A stretch of 39,617 nt of DNA from Betaproteobacteria bacterium (GTDB taxonomy: Bacteria; Pseudomonadota; Gammaproteobacteria; Burkholderiales; Eutrophovitaceae). Position numbers and translations under genes: made by a program. Shown piece after piece: positions 17,755 through 26,253 of this stretch. The stretch is from positions 3,432,299 to 3,471,915 of the forward strand of contig CP070775.1 in the NCBI GenBank assembly GCA_020346185.1, read 5' to 3'. The notes under the pieces are model-generated. The model saw only the letters and a list, made by a program, of their open reading frames with translations. It had not been told where the DNA came from and ran no database searches. The number at the start of each line of letters is the position of its first letter. Positions within the stretch are counted from its first letter, which is position 1.

Positions 17755-18642
17755 TTGTCGTTAATTCGCGCCCGGAGTGGCGCGGATCGTATCCGAATAA
17801 GCGGCGTGCCTTCTCCGTCGACTGTAGCGAGTCGAACGAACTCGCCGAACTTGCGGGTGATTGGGTGGCTGCGGAAAGGGCTCCGTCATCAGATCAGGAC
17901 TACGCCACCCCATCACCTTGTCTTCAGCGGCGACGACTCGGTGGTCTGCGCCGTCGATTTTGCTTTCAGGGCAAGGCCGCTTTAGCGCAACGTCGTAGCT
18001 GTCTGCATGGCTCATCAGGTCCCACGTGCAAATTTCGGGTTCGTGCTGCCAGCATGTCGAACATGTCGTATTCGAGTGGATCGACGATGATGTTTGATCT
18101 GCGCAACCCAATGAAAGGTGTGCCGGGCTTCCAGCGATGCATTTGGCGCGCCATTGCCTCTGCTAGCGTTTTGGCGAGTACATAGCTGTTCTTGGGCATC
18201 ATTGCAGTCTGCTCCGTGACGGGCGCGAAAGCGGGCAGCGGGCGCTTCGCGCGTGAACGCTGATGCGAACAGGGTCTCGCTCCAGGCCCGAGCCGCGTCA
18301 GACAAAGCATGGTCGTCGAACTGAAGACGTTTTAAGTCGTCATCAGATTGACCTGGAAAGTTGTCATGTCGCAAGCAAACCCCGGCGCCGGGATGCCGGC
18401 GCGCTGCACCACTACATCAGCCAGTTCGGACGGTCGCTGCCGTGCCACTTTACCGGCTGTGCGCCTCGGCGCAGAGATAGTCTGCCCGATGTCGTTGAGA
18501 TCGGCTTTCAAAGAAGTGGCACAACGTTTCCGCGGGAGGTGCCAGGTCGACGCTTACCGACACTGTATCCGTTGTCAATCAACTCACGCGCTGTGGCACG
18601 AGCTGTTTTTCCGCTACCACCCGTGACGATAATGTTCTTGAT
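17755..18642 (-). pseudogene. Decayed NAD-dependent epimerase/dehydratase (extended SDR)
   Basis: Pieces of an extended-SDR protein can be followed across all three minus-strand frames. At the 5' end a good AGGAGG lies seven bases before ATC, in place of ATG, at 18642-18640. It is followed by KNIIVTGGSGKTARA, the Rossmann motif. Next come DVVVQRAGIPAPG and MTTFQVNLMTT, an in-frame TAA at 18334-18332, then NVFSS. Later segments are MPKNSYVLAKTLAEAMARQM (the YxxxK active site), PGTPFIGLRRSNII, then in another frame KIDGADHRVVAAEDKVMG, and finally STEKARRLFGYDPRHSGREL. The original protein would have been about 290-300 residues. A lost start codon, an internal stop and several frameshifts leave no doubt that it is dead. 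NAD-dependent epimerases of this type act on sugars or related polyols. Confidence 0.82.
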
Positions 18643-18679
18643 GTTCTGGCCTCCTCAGCGACGATCATGGGGTGGTGAG

Positions 18680-19741
18680 TTAGGCTGGCGAATAGTCCTG
18701 CATAATCACCGCCATCACATCACCCTGCTTTACCCGGCCGGAGCCCGGCGCCATCCAGATGTAGCCATCGATCGGGAACTCGACCGGCTGAGGCTCTCGT
18801 GCCCATTCTTCGACGAAGTGTAAATAACCGGCGAGTTCGCCGGCGCGGATCTTCTGCTCCGGAACAAAAAGTGGCTCAAACAATCCGTTGCTGGGTGCAA
18901 ACAGATACGAGCCTTGGTCGCGTACCATCATTTGCCTGGTGCGGCCGCCGGCGGGCTGTGTGATGTCGGGTTTTCCGTCGATGATGCCCATCCATTTGAG
19001 CACGTTTTCCAGTCCGCGCTCGGCAATGCGAACGGCGTCGGGCCGGACGCGCCCATAGCCGCCGATCTCCGTCGAAATTGACAGTGTGCCATGGCGCTCT
19101 GCTGAGGCAGCGACAGTCGCGGTCTCGTCAACGCCCCAGAAAACGACATTGAAAGGTGCCGCGAAATTTTCGGCGAGCGCCTTTGTGCGTTCGATGACCT
19201 TGGCGTCATCGACCCAGTGCATGATGGAACACAGGGCTGCTTCCATGGAATTACCGGCGGAATGCACGTCGATCGACACATCGACCTGCGGCATGATCGC
19301 GGTCTCGATGAAATGCGCCAGCATCTGGCAGAAGCTACCGCCCGCGTCACCGGGCATACATCGATTGAAATCGCGCCCGTCGATCGGGCACATCCTGCGT
19401 CCGGCCAGTGCTGCTGGCAAATCGACCGCGGGCAGCATGACGATTTTTCCCTTGACGCTGGCGGGATCGAGTCTGCGTGCCAGTCTCGAGATGGCGATCT
19501 GGCCTTCATATTCATCGCCGTGCACGCCGCCGGTGAACAGTGCCGCGGGTCCTTTACCACCGTTAACTACGGCAATGGGGATTTCGATCGTCGACCAGGC
19601 ACCGCCATCGCGTGACTGTGGTACGCGCAGATAACCGAGCTGTTTTCCCGGCTTGTCGAAATCCAGTTCGTGAAAGATGCGGCTTTTGAAGGTGTTAGTT
19701 GACTGCGCCACGCTTTGCTCTCCCGCCAAAACTAAAAGCAT
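18680..19741 (-). CDS. Succinylglutamate desuccinylase/aspartoacylase family deacylase
   Basis: A 353-residue zinc hydrolase of the AstE/AspA family (M14 fold), which removes acyl groups from N-acylated amino acids. Zinc-site motifs are GGVHGDEYEG (H74 and E77) and DVHSAG (H160), with DFNRCMPG (N126, R127) for substrate binding between them. The C-terminal third has the beta-barrel-like FEPLFVPEQKIRAGELAGYL segment, as in DoeB/N-acetyl-diaminobutyrate deacetylase relatives. AAGGA eight bases before the ATG supports the start. It lies between the epimerase pseudogene and the IS3 relic, both on the minus strand. No partner genes for arginine or ectoine breakdown are adjacent, so the N-acyl substrate is open. 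Confidence 0.87.
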   Translation of the reverse strand: MLLVLAGEQSVAQSTNTFKSRIFHELDFDKPGKQLGYLRVPQSRDGGAWSTIEIPIAVVNGGKGPAALFTGGVHGDEYEGQIAISRLARRLDPASVKGKIVMLPAVDLPAALAGRRMCPIDGRDFNRCMPGDAGGSFCQMLAHFIETAIMPQVDVSIDVHSAGNSMEAALCSIMHWVDDAKVIERTKALAENFAAPFNVVFWGVDETATVAASAERHGTLSISTEIGGYGRVRPDAVRIAERGLENVLKWMGIIDGKPDITQPAGGRTRQMMVRDQGSYLFAPSNGLFEPLFVPEQKIRAGELAGYLHFVEEWAREPQPVEFPIDGYIWMAPGSGRVKQGDVMAVIMQDYSPA

Positions 19742-19769
19742 AACGGTAATCCTTCATTCTTAGTTGATG

Positions 19770-20063
19770 TCAGAAGTGGAGCCGGGCCGCGAGGGTCAGT
19801 TTTTCTTTTGGCGTGATATTTCCCAGGGTCAAACTCGGTTTTTCATGATTGTCGGTGCACAGCCAGCGGGCAGCGAAATTTTGCACTTGGCTGCGCGTCT
19901 TGAATGGATGCTGTCCTAAACAGTCGCAGCGCACGGTGCGGTCATGGCCCTCGACACAGGCGAGCTTCGCCGGCTTGCCCGGCTGCGTGTTGGTGCTTCG
20001 AGTCTGAGTGTTCCGGCACGCCGTCTGGATTCCGTTTCCAGATGCCGCCACCAGCGGTGGCAC
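19770..20063 (-). mobile_element. IS3-family transposase remnant (3' end of orfB)
   Basis: The 97-codon frame ends with a recognisable C-terminus of an IS3-type DDE transposase. QPGKP (27-31) precedes the last catalytic Glu (E38 in CVEGHDRTVR), followed by LGQHPFKTRSQVQ, ARWLCTDNHEKPSLTLG and NITPKEKL. In intact elements these read close to FVERFNRTVR, ATRWLWTYNHERPN and GITPxxKL. Several conserved positions have decayed, and the upstream part of the integrase core cannot be followed. No intact terminal inverted repeats or orfA are visible. The element ends about 30 bases before the aspartoacylase gene start, so that gene's promoter must lie within or next to the relic. Confidence 0.7.
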
Positions 20064-20405
20064 AGCTGCTGTGAGCGCACCATTTCGTACCGGCCGTGGC
20101 TATCGGTCATCGTCAGTTCGGTGCCTTGTTGCCCGTTTATCGCCGAATGAAAAAAAGTTTGTTGGCTAGCGCGTTTGGCGGTTGTGGCGAATTTATACTG
20201 CCAGCCTCACTCGTGCAGCGGTAAAGCGCCTCGCCGTTGGCGACGCCCGCGTCCACAGGGCCATGCAACCAGTGCATTCGCTTCGTCCACTAACGCCGTG
20301 GTAACCATGGGCCGGAAGCCTTCTATTGGTCGAAGGCGCCTGCGTTGACGCTATCGGAAGCTGTCAGGCAATGCAGTATGGTTTGTGGCGGGCTTTGCTT
20401 TGGCG
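20064..20405. other. Intergenic region after the spoVR operon, no gene recognised
   Basis: About 340 bases between the IS3 remnant and the stop of spoVR. It contains a small hairpin (gccttc at 20318-20323 and gaaggc at 20332-20337) that could help end the leftward spoVR transcript, but no T-run follows it. The right half may hold further IS debris, since frames here are broken. No RNA gene is evident. Confidence 0.35.
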
Positions 20406-21941
20406 CTAGTGCGCGCTGGCTGTTTCGCGAGTGACCTTGCGGGCGGATTCGTCGTCACAAACGTATCGGTCCGTAACTGAGTTATCCTGCACGCTCTCCA
20501 GATGAACATCGAATCGCCAAAGGTGATGCAGATGCTTCATGACCTCCACGCCGTCTTCTTCGGAGAGCGGGATTCGGTCGTGCTGCAGGTGCCGAAGTGT
20601 CATCGACCGGTCACCTCTCAGATTCACTTCTTGCACCTGAATATTTGGCTCCAATTGGCCGAGATTGTATTGCCTCGCTAGCTCCTCGCGAATCCGCCGA
20701 TAGCCACTTTCATTGTGGATTGCAGTGACTTCGATTTCGCTGTCGTGATCGTCGTCGACGATACTGAACAGCTTCAAGTCGCGTATCACCTTGGGTGAAA
20801 GAAACTGAAGGATAAAGCTTTCGTCCTTGTAGTTCGCCATCGCATGATGAACCGTTTCCAGCCAGTCGCCCCCGGCAATGTCCGGGAAGAAGCGCTTGTC
20901 TTCCTCGGTAGGCTGTTCGCACATTCGGCGAATATCAGTGAACATCGAATAGCCCAGTGCGTATGGATTCAAGCCGCTGAAGTTTGGTGAATCGAAACCA
21001 GGTTGATAGATCACATTGGTGTGCGATTGTAAAAACTCGAGCATGAATCCGTCGTTTACTAAACCCTCGTCATAAAGTGTATGCAGCAGCGTGTAATGCC
21101 AGAACGTCGCCCAGCCTTCGTTCATGACCTGGGTCTGCCGTTGGGGATAAAAATACTGCGAGATTTTTCGGACGATCCTTACAATCTCCCTTTCCCACGG
21201 CTCGAGCAAAGGCGCGTTCTTTTCGATGAAGTAAAGCAGATTTTCTTGTGGCTCGGGCGGAAACTTCGGCCACTGCTCTACTTCGGCTTTCTCTTTCCTT
21301 GGGATCGTGCGCCACAAGTCATTGACCTGGCTTTGTAGAAACGCCTCGCGCTCGCGCTGACGTTGTCTTTCGCGCTCAGCGGAGATCGGAGCGGGGCGAC
21401 GAAACCGATCGACGCCGTAGTTCATGAGCGCATGGCACGAATCAAGCAAACTCTCAGTGGTTTCAAGACCGTAGCGTTCCTCGCACTGAGCAACGTATCT
21501 CTTGGCGAATAACAAATAATTTACGATAGCACTTGCATCCGTCCATGTTTTGAATAAATAGTTACCCTTGAAAAAAGAGTTGTGTCCGAAACACGCGTGA
21601 GCGATAACCAATGCCTGCAGCGTCAGCGTGTTTTCTTCCATGAGGTAGGCAATGCATGGGTTCGAGTTGATTACCAGCTCGTAAGCGAGCCCGATGTGGC
21701 CAAGCCGGTATCGCTGCTCGGTGGCCAGGAACTGTTTACCGAAGGACCAGTGGTGGTAGCCGACCGGCATGCCCGTCGAGGAATAGGCATCCATCATCTG
21801 TTCCGCGCTGATGATTTCAATCTGATTGGGGTAAGTATCGAGCCGGTAGCTTTCCGCAACGCGAGCAAGCTCGCTCTCGTAGGCCTCCAGATCCGCGAAC
21901 GTCCACTCAGAGCCCTCAGCGATAGTTTTGCGCGTGGTCAT
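20406..21941 (-). CDS. spoVR: SpoVR family protein
   Basis: A 511-residue protein of the SpoVR family (E. coli YcgB), named for a Bacillus sporulation cortex mutant but widespread in non-sporulating proteobacteria. Typical segments are the N-terminal [30 protein letters not shown], the [11 protein letters not shown] segment, [12 protein letters not shown] and [12 protein letters not shown]. These His/Glu-rich conserved blocks resemble a metal-dependent hydrolase site, but the activity is unknown. The ATG overlaps the stop of yeaH by four bases (ATGA), showing translational coupling. It is the third gene of the prkA-yeaH-spoVR operon, which in E. coli (yeaGH, ycgB) belongs to the starvation and general stress response. 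Confidence 0.94.
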   Translation of the reverse strand: MTTRKTIAEGSEWTFADLEAYESELARVAESYRLDTYPNQIEIISAEQMMDAYSSTGMPVGYHHWSFGKQFLATEQRYRLGHIGLAYELVINSNPCIAYLMEENTLTLQALVIAHACFGHNSFFKGNYLFKTWTDASAIVNYLLFAKRYVAQCEERYGLETTESLLDSCHALMNYGVDRFRRPAPISAERERQRQREREAFLQSQVNDLWRTIPRKEKAEVEQWPKFPPEPQENLLYFIEKNAPLLEPWEREIVRIVRKISQYFYPQRQTQVMNEGWATFWHYTLLHTLYDEGLVNDGFMLEFLQSHTNVIYQPGFDSPNFSGLNPYALGYSMFTDIRRMCEQPTEEDKRFFPDIAGGDWLETVHHAMANYKDESFILQFLSPKVIRDLKLFSIVDDDHDSEIEVTAIHNESGYRRIREELARQYNLGQLEPNIQVQEVNLRGDRSMTLRHLQHDRIPLSEEDGVEVMKHLHHLWRFDVHLESVQDNSVTDRYVCDDESARKVTRETASAH

Positions 21942-23206
21942 GCCGACTTCTTCTCGAAAAGATCATGAAATACGGGAAATATGTGAGATGCCTCAGAGAC
22001 CTTCCTCATCGCGAAACTGGCGGGATAGCGCTCCGGAATCTCTCGATAGGCGTGCCATAGCTCCTGATCGTCGCCCGAGTTGATTTCGATGTAGGCGTAG
22101 TGTTGTACCTTAGGCAGAATACGTTCTAGTAAGAAGTCGCGGCAATTGGGCGAATCGTCTGACCAGTTCTCGCCGTCAGAGGCCTGCGCCGCATAGATGT
22201 TCCAGTCGCTGGTGGGATACCGTTCACTGATGACCCGGTCCATCATCCGCAGGGCGCTGGATACGACGGTGCCGCCGGTTTCCCGAGAGTAGAAGAACTC
22301 TTCTTCATCGACCTCTTTCGCAATCGTGTGATGGCGAATGAATACAACGTCGATTTTTTGGTAGTTACGTTTCAGGAAAAGGTGCAGGAGAATGAAGAAC
22401 CGCTTGGCGAGGTTCTTGATCTCTTGTGTCATGGATCCGGATACATCCATCAGGCAGAACATTACCGCTGCCGTCGTGGGTACAGGCTGTCGGGTGAAGT
22501 TGTTGTATCTGAGATCGAAATCGTCGAGAAACGGAATCTGCTTAAGACGCCGCTGGAGCCGTCGCAACTCGGCCCTGATTTCTTGAATGCGCTCCGTGGA
22601 CGTGGGTTGGTGCTCGAGCATTTCGAGCTCTGCGTCAAGACTTTTTATTTGTCTCCGGATGGCGCCGCCCAACGCAATGCGCCGAGCGTGGGCGCCGCGC
22701 AGGGACTGGACGATATTGAGCCGCGCTGGCACACCGTCATTGGTATATCCACCCCTGACGGGTCTGAACGCCTCGGCGTCCTTGAACTGCTTTTTGACGA
22801 GGTTCGGCAGTTCCAGATCCTCGAACATAAAGTCGAGAAACTCCTGCTGCGTAAGCTCGAAAACAAACTCATCCATCCCCTCACCGGAATCGCTCGCCTT
22901 GCCTCCGCCACCTCCACCGCCACCCCCGGGAGGCCGTGTGATCCTGTCGCCAGTAATGAATTCCTTGTTGCCGGGGAGAATTCGGCGCTGGCGACCACCC
23001 GAGCCATGGCGAAAACGCGGTTCCGAAACATCCTTCTTCGGAATGCTGATCTCGTCTCCGCGGTCGGTGTCGGTAATGCTGCGCTTGTTAACAGCTTCAG
23101 CAACAGCTTTTTTGATGTGCTTTCGATAGCGACGCAGAAATCGCTGCCGATTGACGGCGCTTTTATATTTCCCGTTCTTCCGGCGGTCGATTAGTTGAAA
23201 TACCAC
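21938..23206 (-). CDS. yeaH: YeaH/YhbH family protein (DUF444, von Willebrand A-like)
   Basis: A 422-residue DUF444 protein. The basic N-terminus and the [18 protein letters not shown] helix are typical of the family. Next comes a run of nine glycines (residues 94-102), then a helical middle region, then a vWA-type domain with a MIDAS-like DVSGS at 254-258 and a later ASDGENW metal segment. The gene follows prkA by six bases and overlaps spoVR by four, so all three are co-translated. Proteins of this family are needed with PrkA for stationary-phase and nitrogen-starvation responses. The molecular role is not known. The glycine run varies in length in the family and should be a flexible linker. 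Confidence 0.93.
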   Translation of the reverse strand: MVFQLIDRRKNGKYKSAVNRQRFLRRYRKHIKKAVAEAVNKRSITDTDRGDEISIPKKDVSEPRFRHGSGGRQRRILPGNKEFITGDRITRPPGGGGGGGGGKASDSGEGMDEFVFELTQQEFLDFMFEDLELPNLVKKQFKDAEAFRPVRGGYTNDGVPARLNIVQSLRGAHARRIALGGAIRRQIKSLDAELEMLEHQPTSTERIQEIRAELRRLQRRLKQIPFLDDFDLRYNNFTRQPVPTTAAVMFCLMDVSGSMTQEIKNLAKRFFILLHLFLKRNYQKIDVVFIRHHTIAKEVDEEEFFYSRETGGTVVSSALRMMDRVISERYPTSDWNIYAAQASDGENWSDDSPNCRDFLLERILPKVQHYAYIEINSGDDQELWHAYREIPERYPASFAMRKVSEASHIFPVFHDLFEKKSA

Positions 23207-23212
23207 GGGAAA

Positions 23213-25135
23213 TTACTGTGACTTGCGTACCCGCAAATACCACTCCGAAAGCAGGCGTACCTGTTTTTCGGTGTAGCCGCGATCGGTCATCCTCTTCACG
23301 AAGTCACGATGCTTGTTCTTGTCTTCCTCAGATGCTTTCGGGTTGAAAGAGATCACCGGTAGTAAGTCCTCGGTGCTTGAGAACATGTTCTTCTCGATCA
23401 CCAGACGCAACTTCTCGTAGCTATTCCAGGCCGGATTGTTTCCGTCGTTGGTTGCTCGGGCGCGCAACACAAAATTGACCACCTCGTGCCGGAAGTCTTT
23501 CGGGTTGCCGATGCCGGCCGGCTTCTCGATCTTCTCCAGTTCGTCGTTCAGTGCAGGGTGGTCGAGGATATCGCCGGTGTCGGGATTGCGGAAATCCTGA
23601 TCCTGTATCCACAGGTCGGCGTAGGTAATGTAGCGGTCGAAGATATTCTGACCGTACTCGGAATAGGATTCGAGATAAGCCGTCTGAATTTCTTTCCCGA
23701 TGAACTCGATGTACTGAGGCGTGAGGTACTCCTTGATGAAATTCATGTAGCGGTCGAGGACATCATTGGGGAACTGTTGCTGTACGATCTGCTGTTCCAG
23801 CACGTAGAGCAAGTGCACAGGATTGGCCGCAATCTCAGTCGGGTCGAAATTGAATACTTTGGACAGTATCTTGAAGGAAAACCGGGTGGACAATCCGTCC
23901 ATGCCTTCATCGACGCCGGCGTTGTCCCTGTATTCCTGAATCGACTTTGCCCTCGGGTCAACGTCTTTCAGGTTCTCGCCGTCGTAGATTCGCATCTTGG
24001 AGTAGATGCTGGAGTTCTCCGGCTCCTTTAACCGGCTGAGCACCGCGAACTGCGCAAGCATCCGGATGGTGTCCGGTGCGCATGGCGCTTCATGCAACGC
24101 GCTGTTTCGCAGCAGCTTCTTGTAGATTTCGACTTCTTCGGTGACTTGCAGCGAATACGGCACTTTGACGATATTCACTCGATCAATAAATGCCTCGTTA
24201 TTCTTGTTGTTTTTGAATGTCTGCCATTCGGCCTCGTTCGAGTGAGCCAGGATAATGCCACTGAAAGGTATCGATCCGATGGCCTCGGTGCCGTTGTAAT
24301 TGGCTTCCTGCGATGCGGTCAGTAACGGATGCAATACTTTGATCGGTGCCTTGAACATTTCGACGAACTCGAGCAAGCCCTGATTGGCCCGGCACAAGCC
24401 TCCCGAATAGCTGTATGCGTCCGTATCGTTCTGTCGAAATTCCTCCAGCTTCCGGATGTCGACTTTTCCGACCAGCGAGGAGATGTCCTGGTTGTTTTCG
24501 TCGCCGGGTTCGGTTTTCGAAATTGCGATCTGGTTGAGTATCGACGGATGTCGTTTTACTACGCGGAATTGTGTAATGTCGCCGTTGAACTCCCTGAGAC
24601 GTTTCGCGGCCCACGGAGACATGATGTTTCTCACATAGCGCGGCGGTATCCCGAACTCCTCTTCGAGGATGCGACTGTCCTCGGCCGGATCAAAAAGACC
24701 CAAAGGCGTTTCCTGTAGCGGTGAGCCCTTCAGTGAATAGAAAGGCGTCTTTTCCATTAATTGTTTGAGTTTTTCAGCCAGTGACGATTTGCCGCCGCCA
24801 ACCGGACCGAGCAGGTAAAGGATCTGCTTCTTCTCTTCGAGGCCCTGCGCAGCGTGTCTCAGGAAGGAGACAATCTGCTCGATGGCCTCTTCCATGCCGA
24901 AGAATTCACCAAATACCGAATAGCGCTTGATGACTTTGTTGGAGAATATTCTGCTGAGACGCAAGTCTTTTGATGTCTCAACGAACTCGGGCTCGCCGAT
25001 GGCGAGCAGCAGCCGCTCGGCCGCATTCGCATAGGCAGTCGGATCGTTCTTGCAGATTTCCAGATATTCCTGGAGGCCATATTCTTCTTCTTGTGCGTCT
25101 TCGTACCGGGTCTGGTAGTTACTGAAGAAACTCAT
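23213..25135 (-). CDS. prkA: PrkA family serine protein kinase
   Basis: A 640-residue PrkA/YeaG protein. Residues about 20-390 form the AAA+ PrkA domain with a P-loop LLGPVGGGKSS (108-118), and the C-terminal part is the PrkA kinase-like domain. The family is reported as a serine kinase, and some members have ATP-dependent protease activity. It acts in the cytoplasm during starvation and stress together with YeaH and SpoVR. A strong ribosome binding site (AAGGAGG, eight bases before ATG) marks it as the first gene of the operon, and 1.1 kb without a gene lies upstream. I could not find a convincing sigma-54 site there by eye. Length and motifs are normal for the family. Confidence 0.95.
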   Translation of the reverse strand: MSFFSNYQTRYEDAQEEEYGLQEYLEICKNDPTAYANAAERLLLAIGEPEFVETSKDLRLSRIFSNKVIKRYSVFGEFFGMEEAIEQIVSFLRHAAQGLEEKKQILYLLGPVGGGKSSLAEKLKQLMEKTPFYSLKGSPLQETPLGLFDPAEDSRILEEEFGIPPRYVRNIMSPWAAKRLREFNGDITQFRVVKRHPSILNQIAISKTEPGDENNQDISSLVGKVDIRKLEEFRQNDTDAYSYSGGLCRANQGLLEFVEMFKAPIKVLHPLLTASQEANYNGTEAIGSIPFSGIILAHSNEAEWQTFKNNKNNEAFIDRVNIVKVPYSLQVTEEVEIYKKLLRNSALHEAPCAPDTIRMLAQFAVLSRLKEPENSSIYSKMRIYDGENLKDVDPRAKSIQEYRDNAGVDEGMDGLSTRFSFKILSKVFNFDPTEIAANPVHLLYVLEQQIVQQQFPNDVLDRYMNFIKEYLTPQYIEFIGKEIQTAYLESYSEYGQNIFDRYITYADLWIQDQDFRNPDTGDILDHPALNDELEKIEKPAGIGNPKDFRHEVVNFVLRARATNDGNNPAWNSYEKLRLVIEKNMFSSTEDLLPVISFNPKASEEDKNKHRDFVKRMTDRGYTEKQVRLLSEWYLRVRKSQ

Positions 25136-26253
25136 GTAGTGTGCCTCCTTGGATCGGCAGTTAGCGCAATTTCCTCTGCGAGAGTTGGTTAATCGAAGCC
25201 CGTACTTGGTTGGTCAAATTGGGCATCTAATAGTTCATTCCAACGCTGAATGAAGTGCAATACTGCGCGCGCGAGCGTTGCCCCAGAACTTGTGCATTCG
25301 TTTCAGCCATTGTGAACAACCTAGCGATATTCGTTCCCAGTGTCATGCGCCCTATTTGCGCCGCTTCGGGCGATCAAATGGACGTTTTCCGCATGTTGCG
25401 CTGCATGAGGCGAGGATCTCAGGTCTGTCGTTGCACTAAGGCAGTGACCTCGGCAGCCATGATGGCGCGTAGTGTGCACGAGATTGTTGACAAAACGGCT
25501 CAAAACGGCGCGACCATGTGTTCACCGCACAAGCGGCAATCCTTACTGAAGCCATGGTCGTTCGAGTCATCCCTCGGGACAGGTGCTCGGATGACAATGC
25601 GTCAAGTTCCATTTTGGTGAATAAACGCGAAAGTGGCGCCGAATTGGGTGCATTTTTCTTCAATTGGACGGTCTTGCCATCGCCGACATCACGAATAACG
25701 AACCAAATCTCGAATTTCCAGCGCTCGGTGACTTTGCTGTCGGCGCAAGTTGTCGTGTTGATCGAAGGGCATCAGTGATTTTGGTCCCCGCCGCGTACGC
25801 TCGCTCGCTTTCCGGCGGCGCCGGCATCCTCATCGCAGGCACAGAAGCCAGTCGGATTCGCGATCTTGCCGGATCTGACGGACGTGAACGCAGCGCTTTC
25901 GCCGGGGGCGTCGTAGCGCCGATCGAAGCTCAGGCAGCGGCTCTGCTGCGCTTCCCCGGCACTGATGCCGCCTGTGCCCTGCAATGCGATCTCACGACAA
26001 CGCTTGGCGGGTTTTGGCGCGTTTGACGCCGTGTAGCGTAGTTTTCTGACTCATTCGGGCATGGAACCAGCCAAATCGGCCGTCAGGTTCGTATTTTCAC
26101 GCCAGCCGCAAGCGCATGATCATGCAATTTAGTCGCGTTTCGCCGCTGATCAGGGAGCGCTACACGCCGCACGACCGACAGGTATGCTTCCCGCGCGTGC
26201 CCAAGTCGGGCTTTCGACCCCTTGAGCAAAGTCGAGACGCCGTGTCAGTCGGC
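25136..26253. other. 1.1 kb region without a recognisable gene
   Basis: This is the largest non-coding stretch. Its right edge is the stop of the molybdopterin oxidoreductase and its left edge the start of prkA, both on the minus strand. Open frames on both strands (for example plus 25664-26026, 120 codons) show no family resemblance and no good ribosome binding sites. Minus-strand frames in 25440-25760 give a patchwork with some protein-like composition across frame changes, which could be a very old pseudogene, but I cannot name it. The part next to 25136-25260 should hold the prkA promoter. No tRNA, riboswitch or clear terminator was seen. Confidence 0.45.

Noticed and set aside
20200..20290. 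tRNA-like stretch with hairpins
   Set aside because: No T-loop consensus and no closing acceptor stem could be made, so it is not called as a tRNA.
22328..23194. 288-codon plus-strand open frame
   Set aside because: It lies antisense within yeaH, whose DUF444 sequence is unmistakable.
25136..25260. Sigma-54 promoter for prkA
   Set aside because: I looked for GG-N10-GC boxes as in E. coli yeaGH but found none with adequate flanks.
25664..26026. 120-codon plus-strand open frame in the gene-free region
   Set aside because: The Ala/Gly-rich sequence is like chance frames in GC-rich DNA. I saw no motif or convincing start, so it is not listed as a gene.
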